The notes: generated by a model from the sequence alone, not told the origin. Numbered from the stretch's first letter, positions 17,383-26,425 are shown. The stretch: DNA of 64,000 bases from DASUFZ01 sp035541475 (GCA_035541475.1 DATKND010000116.1:57279-121278), one strand, 5' to 3'. Numbers and translations: made by a program.

Positions 17383-17607
17383 ATGCCTCTCGTCACGATC
17401 GACGTGATCAAGGACGTCTTCACCCCGAACCAGAAGCAGCAGCTCATCGAGCGCGTCACGGAAGCGATGATCGCGGTCGAAGGCGAGCGGATGCGCGGAG
17501 TCACTTGGGTGCGCATCCAGGAATTCGAGAGCGGCGACTGGGCCATCGGCGGCAAGGCGCTCCAGGCCTCCGACGTGCGCTCGCTCGCGGCCGGCAAGGC
17601 GGCCTAG
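17383..17607 (+). CDS. 4-oxalocrotonate tautomerase-family protein
   Basis: A 74-residue protein starting MPLVTIDVIKDVFTPNQKQQ. Proline 2 becomes the catalytic N-terminal base after methionine removal, as in all tautomerase-superfamily enzymes. WVRIQEFESGDWAIGGK near residues 45-60 is the conserved strand-loop that closes the active site. These small enzymes form oligomers and interconvert enol and keto acids in aromatic or related catabolism. The start has AAGGAG seven bases ahead. It diverges from the TPR regulator, which may control it; the thiolase operon starts 93 bases downstream. Substrate unknown. Confidence 0.88.
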   Translation: MPLVTIDVIKDVFTPNQKQQLIERVTEAMIAVEGERMRGVTWVRIQEFESGDWAIGGKALQASDVRSLAAGKAA

Positions 17608-17700
17608 CGGAGTCGGGATGCGCGGCTCGGCGAGCGTTCCCGAGTCGCGCAGACCGACGCCCCCATCGCGGACGGACGCGGGCTGGTCCAAAGTCCGGGC

Positions 17701-18921
17701 GTGCCGCGGCGCGCTCACATCGTCGGCGTCGGAGAGACGCGCTACGCGCGCTGGGGGAAGATCGGCGACGTGACCGAGCACGCGCTCGCGTGCCAGGCGA
17801 TCCAGAACGCGGTCGCCGACGCGGGCCTGTCGATCGACGACGTCGACGGCCTCGCGTCCTTCGCCGACGACCGCAACGAGGCGGTGTTCCTGGCCGCCGA
17901 GCTCGGTCTCCCGCGGCTGCGCTTCGGCAACATGGTCTGGACGCCGGGCGGAGGCGGCGGCTGCGCGGCCGTCTCGAACGCGGCGATGGCGGTCGAGACG
18001 GGCCAGGCCGAGGTCGTCGTCGTCTACCGCTCCCTGTGTCAGGGGCAGTTCTTCCGCTTCGGCACGGGCGGCGTCGACGCCTCGGCGCCCCCGCCGCCGC
18101 GTCCGCCGACGGTGCAGCACGCGAATTCCCTGATGCTCGCGTCGATGGGCTTCGCGATGCCGTACGGGCTCATCATGGCTGCGGCGGCCTACGCGCTGCC
18201 GACGCGCCGCCACATGCACCTCTACGGCACGACCCCCTCGCAGCTCGGTCACATCGCGGTCACCTTCCGCGAGCACGCGCGCCGCAATCCGCGCGCCGTG
18301 ATGGGCGGAAAGCCGATGACGCTCGCCGACCACCAGGCCTCGCCGATGATCGCCGACCCGCACCGGCTCTTCGATTGCTGCCTCGAGAGCGACGGCGCCT
18401 GTGCGGTCGTCGTCACCGCGGAGTCGCGCGCGCGCGATCTCGCGAAGCGGCCGGTCGAGATCCTCGCGAGCGAGCAGGGCGCGCCGAAGGGCCTCGCGTT
18501 CGGGCACTTCACGAACGCCAACATCCCCGACGAGCTCTACGCGACGGGCTGCACCGAAGAGCTCGCGACGCGCCTCTACGGCAAGGCGGGGCTCGGGCCC
18601 GGCGACGTCGACGTCGCGCAGATCTACGACCACTTCACCGGCTGCGTGCTGATGCAGCTCGAGGACTACGGCTTCTGCAAGCGCGGCGAGGGCGGACCCT
18701 TCGTCGAGAGCGGCGCGCTCGCGTGGCCGCACGGAAGCCTGCCGACCAACACGCACGGCGGGAGCCTCTCGGAGGCCTACATCCACGGGCTCAATCACGT
18801 GGTCGAGGGCGTGCGCGCGCTGCGCGGCGAGTCGACCTGCCCGGTCGACGACGCCGAGGTGTGTCTCGTGACGAGCGCGGCCTGCGTGCCCTCGAGCGCG
18901 CTGCTGCTGGGGCGGCGGTGA
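17701..18921 (+). CDS. Ltp2-like thiolase-fold aldolase (steroid side-chain lyase family)
   Basis: A 406-residue thiolase-superfamily protein close in layout to mycobacterial Ltp2. It shares HIVGVGETRYARWGK at the start, an internal MHLYGTTPSQLG region, LLDCC-like LFDCCLESDGACAVV, YDHFTGCVLMQLEDYGF (Tyr309) and a C-terminal THGGSLSEAYIHGLNHVVEGV. Ltp2 carries out retro-aldol cleavage of hydroxyacyl-CoA side chains, releasing propionyl-CoA, in complex with a DUF35 protein. Here a DUF35 gene follows with a GTGA overlap and two MaoC genes come next, strong context support. The GTG start has no obvious ribosome site. A general SCP2-thiolase role is the alternative. Confidence 0.85.
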   Translation: MPRRAHIVGVGETRYARWGKIGDVTEHALACQAIQNAVADAGLSIDDVDGLASFADDRNEAVFLAAELGLPRLRFGNMVWTPGGGGGCAAVSNAAMAVETGQAEVVVVYRSLCQGQFFRFGTGGVDASAPPPPRPPTVQHANSLMLASMGFAMPYGLIMAAAAYALPTRRHMHLYGTTPSQLGHIAVTFREHARRNPRAVMGGKPMTLADHQASPMIADPHRLFDCCLESDGACAVVVTAESRARDLAKRPVEILASEQGAPKGLAFGHFTNANIPDELYATGCTEELATRLYGKAGLGPGDVDVAQIYDHFTGCVLMQLEDYGFCKRGEGGPFVESGALAWPHGSLPTNTHGGSLSEAYIHGLNHVVEGVRALRGESTCPVDDAEVCLVTSAACVPSSALLLGRR

Positions 18922-19340
18922 GCGAGCGCTTCTTCCCGGACGGCATGCCGCCGGCGCTCGCCGACGCGATCACCTTGCCCTTCTGGCAGGCGGCGGCGGA
19001 GCACCGCCTCGTCGTGCAGCGCTGCGCGCGCTGCGGGCACACGCGGCTGCCTCCCGCGCCTGTCTGCTCCGAGTGCCGCGCCGACGCGGCCGACTGGAAA
19101 GAGCTCTCGGGGCACGGCGAGATCTACACCTACACGATCGTGCACCGGCCCGTCGCGGCCGGGCAGCCGCTGCCGACCGTCATCGCGGTGATCGCGCTCG
19201 AGGACGCGGGCGGCCTGCGCATGATCTCGAACGTGGTGGATGCGAGCCCGGAGGAGATCCGGATCGGCATGCCCGTCGAGGTCGTGTGGGAGGACATGAG
19301 CGCGGAGCTCGCGATCCCGCGCTTCCGTCCGCGGCGCTGA
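18918..19340 (+). CDS. DUF35/OB-fold zinc-ribbon protein, probable partner of the Ltp2-like aldolase
   Basis: A 140-residue protein with a rubredoxin-like zinc ribbon C36-x2-C39 ... C50-x2-C53 (QRCARCGHTRLPPAPVCSEC) followed by an OB fold (GEIYTYTIVHRPV, PTVIAVIALED, MPVEVVWEDM). In mycobacterial ChsH2 this domain is the C-terminal half and docks Ltp2. Here it is a separate protein, encoded with its start inside the aldolase stop codon, so the two are surely made together. Expected role: scaffold or acyl-CoA channel for the aldolase rather than a catalyst. Confidence 0.88.
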   Translation: MSERFFPDGMPPALADAITLPFWQAAAEHRLVVQRCARCGHTRLPPAPVCSECRADAADWKELSGHGEIYTYTIVHRPVAAGQPLPTVIAVIALEDAGGLRMISNVVDASPEEIRIGMPVEVVWEDMSAELAIPRFRPRR

Positions 19341-19348
19341 GGGAGGAG

Positions 19349-19927
19349 ATGTCGGGAAGCGAAGAGCGGGACGAGCTGCGCGAGTCGCTCGAGAAGTACG
19401 TGGGCCGGCCGATGGGACCCGGCAGCGTGGCGCCGGACCCCGTCAACCTGCCGATGATCCGGCACTGGGTCGACGCGCTCGACGATCGCAACCCGGTGTA
19501 CCTCGACGAGGCGTTCGCCGCGCGCACGCGCTTCCGCGGGATCGTCGCGCCGCCGGCGATGCTCCAGACCTGGGGCATGCCGCGCCCGAAGATCCAGGGG
19601 ATCGCCGAGCGCGGCGGCGCGCCCGACGAGATGCGCTCCGACAATCCGGTGCGCGCGCTCGACGCGGCCGGCTACGTCGGAACGCTCGCGACCAACTCCG
19701 AGCTCGAGTTCGTGCGCTACCTGCGCCTCGGCGAGCAGCTCCACGTCGCCTCGGAGGTCGAGTCGATCTCGAGCCGCAAGAGCACGGCGCTCGGAAAGGG
19801 CTACTTCGTGACCTGGATCAACACGTACCGCACCGACTCGGGCGAGGTCGTCGGGCGCCAGCTCTTCCGCATCCTCAAGTTCGATCCGAAGACGATCGAC
19901 CCCTCGCGGCTCGGGGGCGCGCGGTGA
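19349..19927 (+). CDS. MaoC-like hydratase, ChsH2 N-terminal-domain type
   Basis: A 192-residue hotdog-fold protein of the MaoC_dehydrat_N kind: IRHWVDALDDRNPVYLDEAFA followed by FRGIVAPPAMLQTWGM, and a C-terminal ELEFVRYLRLGEQLHV strand. It corresponds to the N-terminal half of ChsH2, here detached from the DUF35 half. It probably pairs with the next gene product to form a heteromeric enoyl-CoA hydratase for bulky substrates. The ATG is fused to a GGGAGGAG ribosome site with almost no spacer, so initiation could be weak. It overlaps the next gene by GTGA. Confidence 0.83.
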   Translation: MSGSEERDELRESLEKYVGRPMGPGSVAPDPVNLPMIRHWVDALDDRNPVYLDEAFAARTRFRGIVAPPAMLQTWGMPRPKIQGIAERGGAPDEMRSDNPVRALDAAGYVGTLATNSELEFVRYLRLGEQLHVASEVESISSRKSTALGKGYFVTWINTYRTDSGEVVGRQLFRILKFDPKTIDPSRLGGAR

Positions 19928-20355
19928 CGGCCGCGCTCTCGCGCCGGGTCCGGGAGATCGCCGTCGGCGACGAGCTGCCGGCCTTCGAGCTGACCGTCAC
20001 GTCGACCGTCATCGTCGCCGGCGCGATCGCGTCGCGCGACTTCATGCCGGCGCATCACGATCCCGTCTTCGCACGGGCGCAGGGCGCCCCGGACATGTTC
20101 ATGAACATCCTGACCACGAACGGCTACGTCGCGCGCTACGTGACCGACTGGGCCGGGCCGGAGGCGAGGATGCGGAACATCAAGATCCGGCTCGGCGCGC
20201 CGGCGGTGCCGGGCAAGCCGCTGCGCTTCTCGGGGCGCGTCGAGCAGAAGCGCGACGAGGGCGACGAGTGCGTGCTCGAGCTGGCGGTGCGCGCCGCCAA
20301 CGACCTCGGCGATCACGCCACCGGCACCGTCGTCGTCACCTTGCCGTCACCTTGA
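19924..20355 (+). CDS. MaoC-like hydratase, ChsH1 type
   Basis: A 143-residue single-hotdog protein with the hydratase-2 style pair Asp39 and His44 in ASRDFMPAHHDP, followed by GAPDMFMNILTTNGYVARYVTDW and RNIKIRLGAPAVPGKPL. This matches ChsH1, the catalytic partner of ChsH2 in the (R)- or (S)-specific hydration of steroid enoyl-CoA. The GTG start overlaps the preceding stop. It ends the four-gene unit 17701-20355; the acetoacetate-decarboxylase-like gene converges 14 bases away. Confidence 0.85.
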   Translation: MTAALSRRVREIAVGDELPAFELTVTSTVIVAGAIASRDFMPAHHDPVFARAQGAPDMFMNILTTNGYVARYVTDWAGPEARMRNIKIRLGAPAVPGKPLRFSGRVEQKRDEGDECVLELAVRAANDLGDHATGTVVVTLPSP

Positions 20356-20369
20356 AGCGTCGGCTCCCC

Positions 20370-21146
20370 TCAGGCCCGCCGACGCGGACCTCCCATCGAG
20401 CCCGGCCAGCGCGAGCTGCCGATCGTGTCGACGAAGGGCCAGAAGGCATCCGGATCGAGGCGACCCTCGAGCGTGATCTCGCGCGCGGTCGGCGCGGCCC
20501 ACGACAGCCACGCCGAAGCCGCGCCGCGCATCGGCAGCAGCTCCGCGATCGGGTCCCACGGGCTCGCGAGCAGGCGCAGCTCGCCGTCGACCCGCTCGCG
20601 ATACACCGGTCGATAGGCGGCCTTGACCATCACGACGTGCGGCGGGAAGTCGTAGCTCTTCTCGGCGCCGCCGACGGCGCGCGAGACCTTGATCCACCAC
20701 TCGTGCTCGAGCTGGCTCTCCGGCAACGGCAGCGGACCCGCGGTCTTCCCGCCGAACTCGACGAACGTGTAGCCATGGTGGCTGCAGCGCGCGCGCACCG
20801 CCGGTCCCACGCGGTAGTACTCGATCTCGGCCAGGAACTTCGGCTGGCCGTTCATGTCCTTGCTGATGTAGACGGCCGACTCCTGGTCGATCCCGTACGC
20901 GAGCGCATAGACGCCCTTCGTCCCGCGGTAGCTCGCGTCCACGCCGACGACGATCCCGTACTCGGGCTCGTCGGGGACCGGATAGCAGTAGATCGAGAGG
21001 TGGACGTTCGACTCGCCGCTCGGGTCGAGGCCCGGCGGCAGCAGCGCGGCGATCTTCGCGGCGTCGGTCGGATAGTCGATCTTGAGGATCGGCCAGCCGA
21101 CGATGTCGCCCGGCGCGATCTTGAGCTGGTTCGGGTCGAAGGCCAT
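20370..21146 (-). CDS. Acetoacetate decarboxylase-family protein
   Basis: This 258-residue protein has the family core: VHLSIYCYPVPDE, DASYRGTKGVYALA, and DMNGQPKFLAEIEYYR, where Lys103 is at the Schiff-base lysine position of acetoacetate decarboxylase. True decarboxylases use that lysine on acetoacetate; many relatives act as aldolase-dehydratases or on larger keto acids. ATG at 21146 with AGGAGA upstream. It converges on the ChsH1-like gene and diverges from the phosphoesterase. The substrate could be a keto acid from the neighbouring catabolic route, but this is not shown. Confidence 0.8.
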   Translation of the reverse strand: MAFDPNQLKIAPGDIVGWPILKIDYPTDAAKIAALLPPGLDPSGESNVHLSIYCYPVPDEPEYGIVVGVDASYRGTKGVYALAYGIDQESAVYISKDMNGQPKFLAEIEYYRVGPAVRARCSHHGYTFVEFGGKTAGPLPLPESQLEHEWWIKVSRAVGGAEKSYDFPPHVVMVKAAYRPVYRERVDGELRLLASPWDPIAELLPMRGAASAWLSWAAPTAREITLEGRLDPDAFWPFVDTIGSSRWPGSMGGPRRRA

Positions 21147-21225
21147 GGGATCTCCTCGGTGCGGGATGTGCCCAGGATACTCCGGCCGGGCGTCGGCTTG
21201 ACATGTTTCGCTCCGCGGATCGAGA

Positions 21226-22800
21226 GTGGGTTCGGAGGTGTCTTCCACGAAGCCGCTCACGAACGCGACGCTCCGCATCGGACTCGTCCTGGCAGCATCC
21301 GCCCTGGTCGCCGCCACCGCGCACTGCGAGGGCAATCTCCACAAGGTGAACCACATCATCGTGGTCATGCAGGAGAACCACTCCTTCGACAACTACTTCG
21401 GCGCGCTCCCGTACGTGCCCGGCGGCCTGTATCACGGAGGCCCGTGCAGCAAGAACGACCACCGGTGCGTAGACGGACTCAGCTGCACGCAGGACGGCGC
21501 GGGCGACCTGCGCTGCTCGAACTCGAACGTCGACGACGACGGCAGCACCGCCTTCGCGTTCCACGACCCGCGCTACTGCGTCGGGCCGGATCTGGACCAC
21601 GGGTGGCCGGGCAGCCACCTCGAGGCGAACTTCTCCGATCCGGCGGGAACCCTCGCGTCGAGTCCCAACGACGGCTTCGTGCGGCAGAACGACGGTTCCT
21701 CGCAGCCCGACCACGGCGCGGAGACACCGACCGACGACGACACGATGGGTTTCTACACGCAGGCGGACCTGCCGTTCTACTACAGCCTCGCGCAGACCTT
21801 CGCGATCGACGATCGCTACTTCGCCTCGGTGATCGGTCCGACGTTCCCGAATCGCGCCTACGCCGCGGCCGCGACCTCCTTCGGCCATCTGACCACCTCG
21901 GAGATCCTGCCGCCGGGCACCGGCTACAAGCCGATCACGGGCACGATCTACGACCTGCTCGATGCGAACGGGATCCCGTGGGTCGACTACTTCTCCGACG
22001 TCCCGATCTCGGCCATCTTCCGGCTGAGCGCACCTCCGTTCGTGACGCCCCACTCCCAGCCCGTTTCGGTGTTCCTCGCACAGGCGGCGGCGGGCACCTT
22101 GCCGCCGGTCGCGTTCGTCGACCCGAACTTCGGATTCCTCGGACCGGCCAACGAGAACGACGAGCATCCTCCGACCAATATCCGCAAGGGCGAGGCCTTC
22201 GTCTCGACGATCGTGAACGCGGTCCGCAACGGTCCGAACTGGAAGGACTCGATCGTCTTCGTCACGTATGACGAGCACGGCGGCTTCTATGATCACGTCG
22301 CTCCCGCACCGGCCCCGCAACGCGGCGCGCTCTCTCCCGATGGGATCGATCCGGGTCAGTGCGCGGATCTATCGAATCCGCCCACCAGCGAGACGCCCGG
22401 CAACGGCGCGAATTGCTCGGTGAGTCGCCAGGACGCGCTCGCGATCTGCCCGGGCTTCACGAATTCCGGGCCCTACCCGGCCGAGTGCGCCCACTTCGAT
22501 CAGGTCGGCTTCCGCGTTCCGTTCATCGCGGTGTCGCCGTTCGCGAAGCCCGGCTACGTGTCGCACACGGTCGGCGACCATACGTCGATCCTCGCGCTGA
22601 TCGAGAAGCGGTTCCTGAGCAACAACCGGGGCAACGGCAACTCGCACATCCAGCACCTGACCTTGCGAGACGCCGAGGCGGACCCGCTCGAGGACCTGTT
22701 CAACTTCTCGAGTCCTCCGTCGATGAACGCGTCGATCCCCACAGCCCCCGGAGCGAGCCCGAGCGATCCGGGCTGCCCGTTCGTGCCACCGCATGGCTGA
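21226..22800 (+). CDS. Secreted phosphoesterase (phospholipase C / acid phosphatase AcpA family)
   Basis: About 524 residues with an N-terminal signal-like segment (LRIGLVLAASALVAATAHC) and the family opening HIIVVMQENHSFDNYFG, then DDRYFASVIGPTFPNR, VFVTYDEHGGFYDHVAP and a late DHTSILALIEKRF. These are the metal- and phosphate-binding blocks of the phosphoesterase family (PF04185 type). It is likely exported and cleaves phospholipids or phosphate monoesters. A second in-frame GTG at 21238 is an equally possible start. The stop overlaps the AI-2E permease start by eight bases, so the two are cotranscribed. Confidence 0.87.
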   Translation: MGSEVSSTKPLTNATLRIGLVLAASALVAATAHCEGNLHKVNHIIVVMQENHSFDNYFGALPYVPGGLYHGGPCSKNDHRCVDGLSCTQDGAGDLRCSNSNVDDDGSTAFAFHDPRYCVGPDLDHGWPGSHLEANFSDPAGTLASSPNDGFVRQNDGSSQPDHGAETPTDDDTMGFYTQADLPFYYSLAQTFAIDDRYFASVIGPTFPNRAYAAAATSFGHLTTSEILPPGTGYKPITGTIYDLLDANGIPWVDYFSDVPISAIFRLSAPPFVTPHSQPVSVFLAQAAAGTLPPVAFVDPNFGFLGPANENDEHPPTNIRKGEAFVSTIVNAVRNGPNWKDSIVFVTYDEHGGFYDHVAPAPAPQRGALSPDGIDPGQCADLSNPPTSETPGNGANCSVSRQDALAICPGFTNSGPYPAECAHFDQVGFRVPFIAVSPFAKPGYVSHTVGDHTSILALIEKRFLSNNRGNGNSHIQHLTLRDAEADPLEDLFNFSSPPSMNASIPTAPGASPSDPGCPFVPPHG

Positions 22801-23911
22801 TCCGAGCGCGACGCGGACCCGCGTCTTCCGCGACGCCCTCGAGGCGACGATCCGCATCGGGCTCGTGCTGCTGCTGCTCGTCTGGTGCTTCCAGATCGTT
22901 CGCCCGTTCCTCACGCCGATCGTGTGGGGATTCATCATCGCGATCGCCGTCGCGCCGGCCTACAGAAGAGCGTCGGCGGCGCTCGGCAACCGCCCCAAGG
23001 TGACCGCCGCGATCTTCGTGCTCTTCGCGCTCGCCGTCTTCATCGCGCCGGTGGTGAACGTCTCGGGCGCGCTCGTCTCGAGCCTGCACGACCTCGCGGA
23101 TCAGTTCCGCAGGGGCGAGCTGCAGATCCCGCCGCCGCCCGAGTCGATCGCGAGCTGGCCGCTGATCGGCGCGAAGCTCTCCGCATTCTGGAGCCTGTGC
23201 GCGAGCAACCTCGCGATGGCGCTCGAGAGCCTGACGCCGCAGCTGAAGCTGGTCGGCACCTGGCTGCTGGCCGCGGCGGCGAACGTCGGCCTCGGCATCC
23301 TGCAGTTCGTCTTCTCGCTCATCATCGCGGGGATCGTGCTCGTGAACGGCGAGCGGTCGCAAGCGGGCCTGGAGCAGCTGATGCGGCGGCTGGCCGGCGA
23401 GAGCGGCCATCACTTCGTCGAGCTCTCGGAGTCGACGGTGCGGAGCGTCGCGACCGGCATCGTCGGCGTCGCGTTGATCCAGGCGACTCTCCTCGGTGTC
23501 GGATTCGTGGCGGTCGGCATCCCGGGCGCCGGATTCTGGGCGCTGCTCGCGCTCTTCCTCTGCATCATCCAGATCGGTCCGGCGCTCGTCCTGCTGCCGG
23601 CCATCATCTACGTCTTCTCCACCGACACCACCCTCACGGCGATCGCCTTCCTCGTCTTCGCTCTCTTCGTCGCGCTGATCGACAACGTGCTCAAGCCGCT
23701 GCTGCTCGGTCGCGGCGTCGACGCGCCGATGCTCATCATCTTCATCGGCGCGATCGGCGGCTTCCTCTACATGGGGATCATCGGGCTCTTCGTCGGCTCG
23801 GTCGTGTTCGTGCTCTTCCACACGCTGGTGCGGAGCTGGCTCGCCGAGGTGCCGGCCGAGACGGCGACCGCCGCCGGGTCGGGGAGCGGACCCCAGCGCC
23901 CCGCGGCCTGA
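22793..23911 (+). CDS. AI-2E/TerC-like family transporter (PerM type)
   Basis: This 372-residue polytopic protein has about seven or eight helices: two near residues 22-55, one at ~70-90, a soluble loop (~90-150), then a C-terminal block with LLALFLCIIQIGPALVLLPA and NVLKPLLLGRGVDAPMLIIFIGAIGG, which is the AI-2E transporter/PerM hallmark. Members export small signals or exchange sodium for protons; the substrate here is unknown. The gene begins inside the phosphoesterase coding end. Confidence 0.9.
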   Translation: MADPSATRTRVFRDALEATIRIGLVLLLLVWCFQIVRPFLTPIVWGFIIAIAVAPAYRRASAALGNRPKVTAAIFVLFALAVFIAPVVNVSGALVSSLHDLADQFRRGELQIPPPPESIASWPLIGAKLSAFWSLCASNLAMALESLTPQLKLVGTWLLAAAANVGLGILQFVFSLIIAGIVLVNGERSQAGLEQLMRRLAGESGHHFVELSESTVRSVATGIVGVALIQATLLGVGFVAVGIPGAGFWALLALFLCIIQIGPALVLLPAIIYVFSTDTTLTAIAFLVFALFVALIDNVLKPLLLGRGVDAPMLIIFIGAIGGFLYMGIIGLFVGSVVFVLFHTLVRSWLAEVPAETATAAGSGSGPQRPAA

Positions 23912-23949
23912 TACCGTCTGCTCCACGCGCCGCGCCCGCGGAGATCCCG

Positions 23950-25173
23950 ATGAGCACGCCCTTCCTCTTCAACCCCATCGATCCCGCCGTGCGCCGCGAT
24001 CCCTACGCGCTCTACGAGCGCGGTCGCCGCGAGCATCCGGTCTTCGCGCACGTCGGCCTGCCGGTGCCGCTGGTCTCGGTCTTCCGCTATGCCGACGTGC
24101 AGGGCGTGCTGCGCGACGTGTCGCTCTTCTCGAACGACTTCGGCCGCGGACGCCTGCTTCCGCCCGAGGTGCTGGAGCTCGCGAAGCAGGCGCCGCCCTC
24201 CATGCTCGGCATGGATCCGCCGGATCACACGCGGCTGCGCAGCCTCGTCAACAAGGCCTTCACGCCGCGCATCGTGCGGCAGCTCGAGCCGCGGCTGCGC
24301 GAAGTGGCGCACGCGCTGCTCGACGAGGCGCTCGCGCGGCGCGAGGTCGATCTGGTGCAGGCGCTCACCTATCCGCTGCCCGTCGTCGCGATCGCGGAGA
24401 TCATCGGTGTCCCGCCGGAGGATCGCGAGCAGTTCAAGGTGTGGTCGGACCAGGCGGTCGCGACGCTCGGCACCGGCTTCTTCGCGCCGCCGACCCTCGA
24501 GCAGATGCGGCGGCAGCTCGCGCTGCGCGACGAGATGAACCACTACTTCGTTCCGCTGGCCGAAGCGCGCCGCCGCGAGCCGAAGGACGACCTGCTGACC
24601 GGCCTCGTGCAGGCGGAGCACGAGGGCACGCACCTCGATCAGGACGAGATGCTCGCGATGCTGACCCTGCTGCTCGTGGCCGGCAACGAGACCACGACCA
24701 CCTTGATCGGGAACGCGGTGCTCACCTTGCTCGACCATCCCGGCGAGCTGAAGCGCCTGCGCGACGACCCGTCGGTGCTGCCGCGCGCGGTCGACGAGGT
24801 GCTCCGCTTCGAGTCGCCCGTGCAGTTCGACCCACGCCGCGTGGTCCGCGACACCGAGATCGCGGGGACGAAGGTCGCCGAGAACACGCTGCTGCTCTGC
24901 TGGCTCGGCTCCGCGAATCGCGACGAGCGCGTCTTCGAGCGACCCGACCTCTTCGACATCGCGCGCCAGAAGAATCCGCACATCAGCTTCGGCTACGGCA
25001 CGCACCACTGCCTCGGCCACAACCTGGCGCGACTCGAGGCGAGCATCGCGCTCGAGGTGCTGCTCGAGCGCACCTCGAGCTTCGAGCGCACGGACGCCGA
25101 GCCGCTGCCGCTGCACCCGAGCCCCGTCTTCAAGGCGGTGACGAAGCTGCCCGTGCGACTGCTGCCCGCATAG
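23950..25173 (+). CDS. Cytochrome P450 monooxygenase
   Basis: A soluble bacterial P450 of 407 residues: I-helix AGNETTTT, the ExxR pair in EVLR, and heme loop FGYGTHHCLGHNLAR with proximal Cys354. MDPPDHTRLRSLVNKAFTPR is the usual C-helix block. It hydroxylates a hydrophobic substrate with electrons from a ferredoxin and reductase, neither of which is adjacent. It lies 38 bases after the AI-2E gene and 16 bases before lysA. Steroid, terpene or fatty-acid substrates are typical of this class; the neighbourhood does not settle which. Confidence 0.93.
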   Translation: MSTPFLFNPIDPAVRRDPYALYERGRREHPVFAHVGLPVPLVSVFRYADVQGVLRDVSLFSNDFGRGRLLPPEVLELAKQAPPSMLGMDPPDHTRLRSLVNKAFTPRIVRQLEPRLREVAHALLDEALARREVDLVQALTYPLPVVAIAEIIGVPPEDREQFKVWSDQAVATLGTGFFAPPTLEQMRRQLALRDEMNHYFVPLAEARRREPKDDLLTGLVQAEHEGTHLDQDEMLAMLTLLLVAGNETTTTLIGNAVLTLLDHPGELKRLRDDPSVLPRAVDEVLRFESPVQFDPRRVVRDTEIAGTKVAENTLLLCWLGSANRDERVFERPDLFDIARQKNPHISFGYGTHHCLGHNLARLEASIALEVLLERTSSFERTDAEPLPLHPSPVFKAVTKLPVRLLPA

Positions 25174-25176
25174 CGT

Positions 25177-25182
25177 TAGACT
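25177..25182 (+). promoter_or_regulatory. -10-like box TAGACT of lysA
   Basis: TAGACT ends seven bases before the lysA ATG with no ribosome site, in the 16-base gap after the P450. The same hexamer and spacing occur before the minus-strand P450 at 28430. Confidence 0.45.
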
Positions 25183-25189
25183 GCGCGAC

Positions 25190-26425
25190 ATGCAGCCCGT
25201 CGACCCCGCGCTCGCCGCCCGCGTCGCCCGCGAGCAGGGCACGCCGTACTACCTCTACGACGCCGGCGTGATGCGCGAGCGGCTGGCGCGCCTCTCGGGC
25301 TTCGACGTGGTGCGCTACGCGCAGAAGGCCTGCTCGAACATCCACGTCCTGCGCCTCCTCCGCGAGGCGGGTGCGCGGGTGGACGCGGTGTCGCGCGGCG
25401 AGATCGAGCGCGCGCTGCGCGCGGGCTTCACGGCGGAGGGCGATCCGGCGGGCCTCGTCTACACCGCCGACGTGCTCGACGACCCGACGCTTTCTCGCGT
25501 CACCGAGCTCGGCATTCCGGTCAACGCCGGCTCGCCCGACATGCTCGAGCAGCTCGGGCGCCGCGCGCCCGGCCACCGCGTCTGGATCCGCGTCAATCCG
25601 GGCTTCGGCCACGGCCATAGCCGCAAGACCAACACGGGCGGCCCGCTCTCGAAGCACGGCGTCTGGCACGAGTACCTCGACGAGGCGCTGCGCCACGTCG
25701 AGAAGTACCGGCTCGACCTCGTCGGACTCCACATGCACATCGGCTCGGGCACGAGCATCGAGCACCTGAAGCAGGTGTGCGAGGCGATGGTCGAGCAGGT
25801 GCGCGCCCTCGGCGTCGACGTGCGCGCGATCTCGGGCGGCGGCGGCCTGCCGATCCCGTACCGCAGCGGCGACGAGCCCTTCGACACCACCGCGTTGCAC
25901 GCGCTGTGGGACGCCGCGCGGCGTCGCGTCGCGAAGATGGTCGGCCACCCGGTGTCGCTCGAGATCGAGCCGGGCCGCTACCTCGTCGCCGAGGCGGGCG
26001 TGCTCGTGGCCGAGGTGCGCGCGGTGAAGCGCACCGGCGCGAACCGCTTCCTGCTGCTCGACGCCGGCTTCAACGACCTGATGCGCCCGGCGATGTACGG
26101 CAGCTACCACGCGATCTCGATCGTGCGCCGTGACGGCAGCCCCGCCGCGGGCACCACGCAGCCGACGGTCGTCGGCGGTCCGCTCTGCGAGTCGGGCGAC
26201 GTCTTCACGCAGGAGGAGGGCGGCATCGTCGTGCCGCGCGAGCTGCCCGACGCGCAGGTCGGCGACTACGCGGTGCTGCACGATGCCGGCGCCTACGGCG
26301 CCTCGATGGCGAGCAACTACAACACGCGCGGCCTCGCGCCCGAGGTCCTCCTCGACGGCGGCCGCACGCGCCTGATCCGCCGCCGCCAGACGATCGAGGA
26401 GCTGCTCGCGCTCGAGGAGGTCTAG
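25190..26425 (+). CDS. lysA: Diaminopimelate decarboxylase
   Basis: This PLP enzyme makes lysine from meso-diaminopimelate. The 411-residue sequence contains the PLP lysine Lys46 in YAQKACSN, HMHIGSGTS, SGGGGLPIPY, EPGRYLVAEAGVL, MRPAMYGSYHAI and CESGD with Cys333, and ends RRRQTIEELLALEEV. It is very like the enterobacterial type of LysA, so a specialised decarboxylase is unlikely despite the flanking P450 genes. Its stop (TAG, 26423-26425) shares a CTAG with the stop of the convergent ThuA-like gene. Confidence 0.95.
   Translation: MQPVDPALAARVAREQGTPYYLYDAGVMRERLARLSGFDVVRYAQKACSNIHVLRLLREAGARVDAVSRGEIERALRAGFTAEGDPAGLVYTADVLDDPTLSRVTELGIPVNAGSPDMLEQLGRRAPGHRVWIRVNPGFGHGHSRKTNTGGPLSKHGVWHEYLDEALRHVEKYRLDLVGLHMHIGSGTSIEHLKQVCEAMVEQVRALGVDVRAISGGGGLPIPYRSGDEPFDTTALHALWDAARRRVAKMVGHPVSLEIEPGRYLVAEAGVLVAEVRAVKRTGANRFLLLDAGFNDLMRPAMYGSYHAISIVRRDGSPAAGTTQPTVVGGPLCESGDVFTQEEGGIVVPRELPDAQVGDYAVLHDAGAYGASMASNYNTRGLAPEVLLDGGRTRLIRRRQTIEELLALEEV

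Noticed and set aside
21199..21225. TTGACA at 21199 as a -35 promoter box for the phosphoesterase
   Set aside because: No TA-rich -10 follows at 16-18 bases; the match is probably chance.
20347..22320. A long minus-strand frame opposite the phosphoesterase
   Set aside because: The plus strand encodes clear phosphoesterase motifs there; the antisense frame has none.
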